Below are positions 61,978 through 64,000 of a stretch of 64,000 bases of DNA, one piece after another. The notes under the pieces are model-generated. The model made no database searches. It saw only the letters and a list, made by a program, of their open reading frames with translations, and was not told the DNA's origin. Source of the stretch: Calditrichales bacterium MX18-03. Its GTDB lineage: Bacteria; Bacillota; Clostridia; Lutisporales; Lutisporaceae. Each line of letters opens with the position of its first letter. The first letter of the stretch is position 1. The stretch spans positions 1-64,000 of the forward strand of contig JAJGRE010000007.1 of NCBI GenBank assembly GCA_021083345.1. Direction: 5' to 3'. Made by a program: the position numbers and the translations under genes.

Positions 61978-62066
61978 TGGTGCCGAAGACCGGAATCGAA
62001 CCGGTACGGTCGATAAGGACCGCAGGATTTTAAGTCCTGTGCGTCTGCCAGTTCCGCCACTTCGGC
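61978..62066 (-). tRNA. tRNA-Leu (UAA)
   Basis: 89 nt, class II with a long variable arm. Anticodon TAA in ACTTAAAAT; acceptor GCCGAAG pairs with CTTCGGC; CCA encoded. First of three tandem tRNAs. Confidence 0.95.
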
Positions 62067-62167
62067 ATGCCATTTCGTCCGATTTGCGTTACCGTGTCGT
62101 GACGACAAATATTATTATATCTCCTTTGGACCAAAACGTCAACACTTTTTTGCAGTTTCCATAATGT

Positions 62168-63085
62168 TTAAAGCATGTATTTGATTACCGCGCCTTCCAG
62201 ATTGTCATTCTCGCTGATGACCACCTGCTCCAGATCCAGCTGCTCCAACAGATGCTCCAGAATAAAGAGACCGGCTGGTATGACATCTGCCCGCTCTTTC
62301 TGCAGGCCTTTGATTCCAAAACGCTGCTCAACCGTCATGCTGCTTAAATTTTCAAAGGTTTTTTTCACATAGCCTTTTGAGATAATAGTATTATGTACGG
62401 TTTCTGCCGAATATATGCCAAGTCCGAGATAAATCGCACCTAAAGTGGTTGCAGTGCCGCCGATGGCAAGAGCTTTTTCAATTTTTTTTGTTTTCAGCAG
62501 ATCAACGGCTGATGCAAAACACTCTTTCAAACTGCAGTCCAGTGCCGTCAGGTCCTCTTGACTGATGGGATGACCCTTTATATAGCCTTCCGTCATTCTG
62601 ACCGTACCTGCATTGATACTGACTGAAAAACCGATCCTGCCGTTCTTGTAATAGATCAGTTCGGTACTGCCGCCGCCGATATCAATGACCAGAGTGCCCT
62701 CATCCACTTCCGGGCATTCGCTCATGACACCTATGATCCCCAGTTCAGCCTCTTCCTTGCCGTCAATGACCTGCACTAAAATGCCTGCCTCCAGCTTCGC
62801 CTTGTCGACGAAATCCTTGCGGTTGGCAGCATCCCGGACGGCGCTGGTGGCTATGGCGATCAATCTGCCCGCTCCGTACCTTTCAGCCTTGTTCCTGAAA
62901 AATTTAAGCGCTTCCACATTCCTGGAAATTGCCTTTTCGGACAGTAGTCCCGTTGCCGAAACACCCATACCGATTCTGGTAACCAGGATGTCCTTTTCCT
63001 TTTTTCGGATCTTTTTCCCTTCCGCCTCGCACAGCAGAAGACGCATTGAGTTGGTGCCGATATCGATTGCTGCTATCTTTTCCAT
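62168..63085 (-). CDS. ppx: Ppx/GppA-family phosphatase
   Basis: 305 aa. ASKHA motifs AAIDIGTNSMRLLL, ATSAVRDA, VIDIGGGSTELIYY and GGTATTLGAI. It hydrolyses polyphosphate or pppGpp; the single two-domain form is the Firmicute type. ATG 63085 follows AGGTGATAGGG. It lies between the S1-domain gene and the tRNA cluster, as in other Clostridia. Confidence 0.92.
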   Translation of the reverse strand: MEKIAAIDIGTNSMRLLLCEAEGKKIRKKEKDILVTRIGMGVSATGLLSEKAISRNVEALKFFRNKAERYGAGRLIAIATSAVRDAANRKDFVDKAKLEAGILVQVIDGKEEAELGIIGVMSECPEVDEGTLVIDIGGGSTELIYYKNGRIGFSVSINAGTVRMTEGYIKGHPISQEDLTALDCSLKECFASAVDLLKTKKIEKALAIGGTATTLGAIYLGLGIYSAETVHNTIISKGYVKKTFENLSSMTVEQRFGIKGLQKERADVIPAGLFILEHLLEQLDLEQVVISENDNLEGAVIKYML

Positions 63086-63114
63086 CCCTATCACCTATCG
63101 CCTGAAAATAATAA

Positions 63115-63135
63115 ACTGTCAGACAAGCTGACAGT
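63115..63135 (-). terminator. Terminator of the S1-domain gene
   Basis: Minus-strand stem ACTGTCAG / CTGACAGT with a 5-nt loop followed by TTATTATTTT. Confidence 0.75.
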
Positions 63136-63199
63136 GAATGACATGATAATGCTATAAAAGCCGTATAAGTGCATTGACCGGTTTGCGACTACCCTTGCC

Positions 63200-63625
63200 C
63201 TAAATTTTCTGAACGCTGTCGCTTTTCCGATAGCCGCCCGTGCGCTTGTTATCGGTACTCTTCTTGAGCTGCTGAAGCTTTTCATCGCTTTCTTTCAGAA
63301 ATTTGGCAAGGCGGTCTTCAAAATTATTGCCGGAATTTTTTCTGGATTCCTGTTCCCAATCAATTTCAAGCGGTCTTGGGCTTCTCTTGTGCTCCTGTGC
63401 CTGCTTGATCGAAAGGTTAATTTTGCCGTTCTTTTCTACCGTCAATACCTTGACTTTGACCTTTTCCTTTTCCTTAATGAAGTGCCGGATGTCTTTTACA
63501 TAGGTATCCGCTATCTCCGAGATGTGCACCAAACCCATTTTACCTTCCGGCAGCTGTATAAAAGCGCCAAAGCTGGTAATGCTGGACACGACGCCCTCAA
63601 CTACCTTACCTTCCTCAATAGGCAT
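63200..63625 (-). CDS. S1-domain RNA-binding protein (YabR/GSP13-like)
   Basis: 141 aa. One S1 domain (about 1-75: EGKVVEGVVSSITSFGAFIQ, GLVHISEIA, KVKVLTVEKNGKINLSIK) precedes a charged, helical C-terminal tail. It probably binds RNA or ribosomes. The divIC-S1-ppx order is usual in Clostridia. Start follows GGAGG at 12 nt. Confidence 0.9.
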   Translation of the reverse strand: MPIEEGKVVEGVVSSITSFGAFIQLPEGKMGLVHISEIADTYVKDIRHFIKEKEKVKVKVLTVEKNGKINLSIKQAQEHKRSPRPLEIDWEQESRKNSGNNFEDRLAKFLKESDEKLQQLKKSTDNKRTGGYRKSDSVQKI

Positions 63626-63753
63626 AATGAAAAAATTCCTCCTTTAAAATGCAAATATAAGCGGAGATGATACTCCTGCTTATAACGGCTGCTATGGATA
63701 TAATATATTAAAACGCTTCTGCTGTCAATATTGCAATGCAGCAGCCCTTTCAA

Positions 63754-64000
63754 TCAGTTCTCCGTGCTTTTGGGTTCCTGCTCGACGGCAGATTGATCGA
63801 TATAAACCCGTTCTCCTATTTTTACAAGCCCCAGCTGCTCCCTTGCCATTCTTTCCACATACTCCGGCGTTGCCGCATGGTTAATCATGTCCTTCAGCTT
63901 TTCATTCTCCTGATTGACCTTCTGAATCCTTCCGACTGCTTCCTGCTTGGTCTTGTTCAGCTTTGCTATGGTCATCTGCTGGTTGGTCAGGATAATGGCC
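63754..64000 (-). CDS. divIC: Septum formation initiator FtsB/DivIC, 5' end outside window
   Basis: At least 81 codons; the frame is open across the right edge, so the N-terminal membrane helix is missing here. A coiled coil (NKTKQEAVGRIQKVNQENEK) is followed by the family motif YVERMAREQLGLVKIGE. It is a divisome component. Met codons inside the window are internal, not starts. Confidence 0.85.
   Translation of the reverse strand, partial: AIILTNQQMTIAKLNKTKQEAVGRIQKVNQENEKLKDMINHAATPEYVERMAREQLGLVKIGERVYIDQSAVEQEPKSTEN

Overview
The window reads as chromosomal DNA of an anaerobic, spore-forming Clostridia-type Firmicute. Pointers are strong GGAGG ribosome sites, a T-box leader, spoIIE, the divIC / S1 / ppx / tRNA / spoIIE / tilS / hpt / ftsH neighbourhood, a Na+-pumping methylmalonyl-CoA decarboxylase and catabolism without respiratory genes. 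I cannot name the species. Most genes are on the minus strand; the trp operon is the main plus-strand block.

Layout. 1-8.9 kb: a promoter leaving the left edge, a hemolysin III (TrhA-like) gene divergent from a DUF1836 gene with two near-identical 17-bp operators, a two-component pair in a row with a cupin, an apparently inactive rhomboid and a TauE exporter (plus a decayed methyltransferase), then small HAD, GNAT and metallo-beta-lactamase-fold genes. 8.9-15.7 kb: a Trp T-box and the complete trpEGDCFBA operon. 15.7-35.5 kb: a purine catabolism island. 35.5-43.2 kb: housekeeping (lysS, greA, dusB, coaX, birA) and a probably autoregulated HTH pair. 43.4-50.7 kb: split B12-dependent methylmalonyl-CoA mutase, MeaB, epimerase and the biotin Na+ decarboxylase (succinate/propionate chemistry). 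51-64 kb: thioesterase, ftsH, hpt, tilS, a vWA protein, spoIIE, a secreted PKD protein with a zinc-protease signature, three tRNAs, ppx, an S1 protein and a truncated divIC.

The main discovery candidate is the purine island. In one co-directional block it carries three BMC hexamer shell proteins, one EutN/CcmL vertex protein and two small unknown proteins. These sit with a cyclic amidohydrolase, a ureido-type cysteine hydrolase, a UbiD decarboxylase with its UbiX partner, a second divergent adenine-deaminase-family protein and a formiminotransferase. A cyclase/isatin-hydrolase-family gene is divergent, and a PucR regulator sits next to it. Read in order, these activities match the classical clostridial route xanthine -> 4-ureido-5-imidazolecarboxylate -> 4-amino-5-imidazolecarboxylate -> 4-aminoimidazole -> 4-imidazolone -> formiminoglycine -> glycine + formimino-THF. 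The adjoining permease, amidohydrolase, xanthine dehydrogenase and adenine deaminase genes would feed purines to xanthine. The island has no aldehyde dehydrogenase, phosphotransacylase or BMC-T protein, so it does not look like a classical aldehyde metabolosome. The enzyme assignments are inference.

Two other items stand out. A possible three-way-junction RNA precedes the purine permease; its helix shares bases with a terminator, but it does not match the standard purine aptamer. Two families of palindromic repeats are also present: 31- and 35-bp perfect hairpins sharing a GGGGACGGTTCTTGAATTGA core, and two ~57-bp hairpins with conserved ends and compensatory inner-stem changes.
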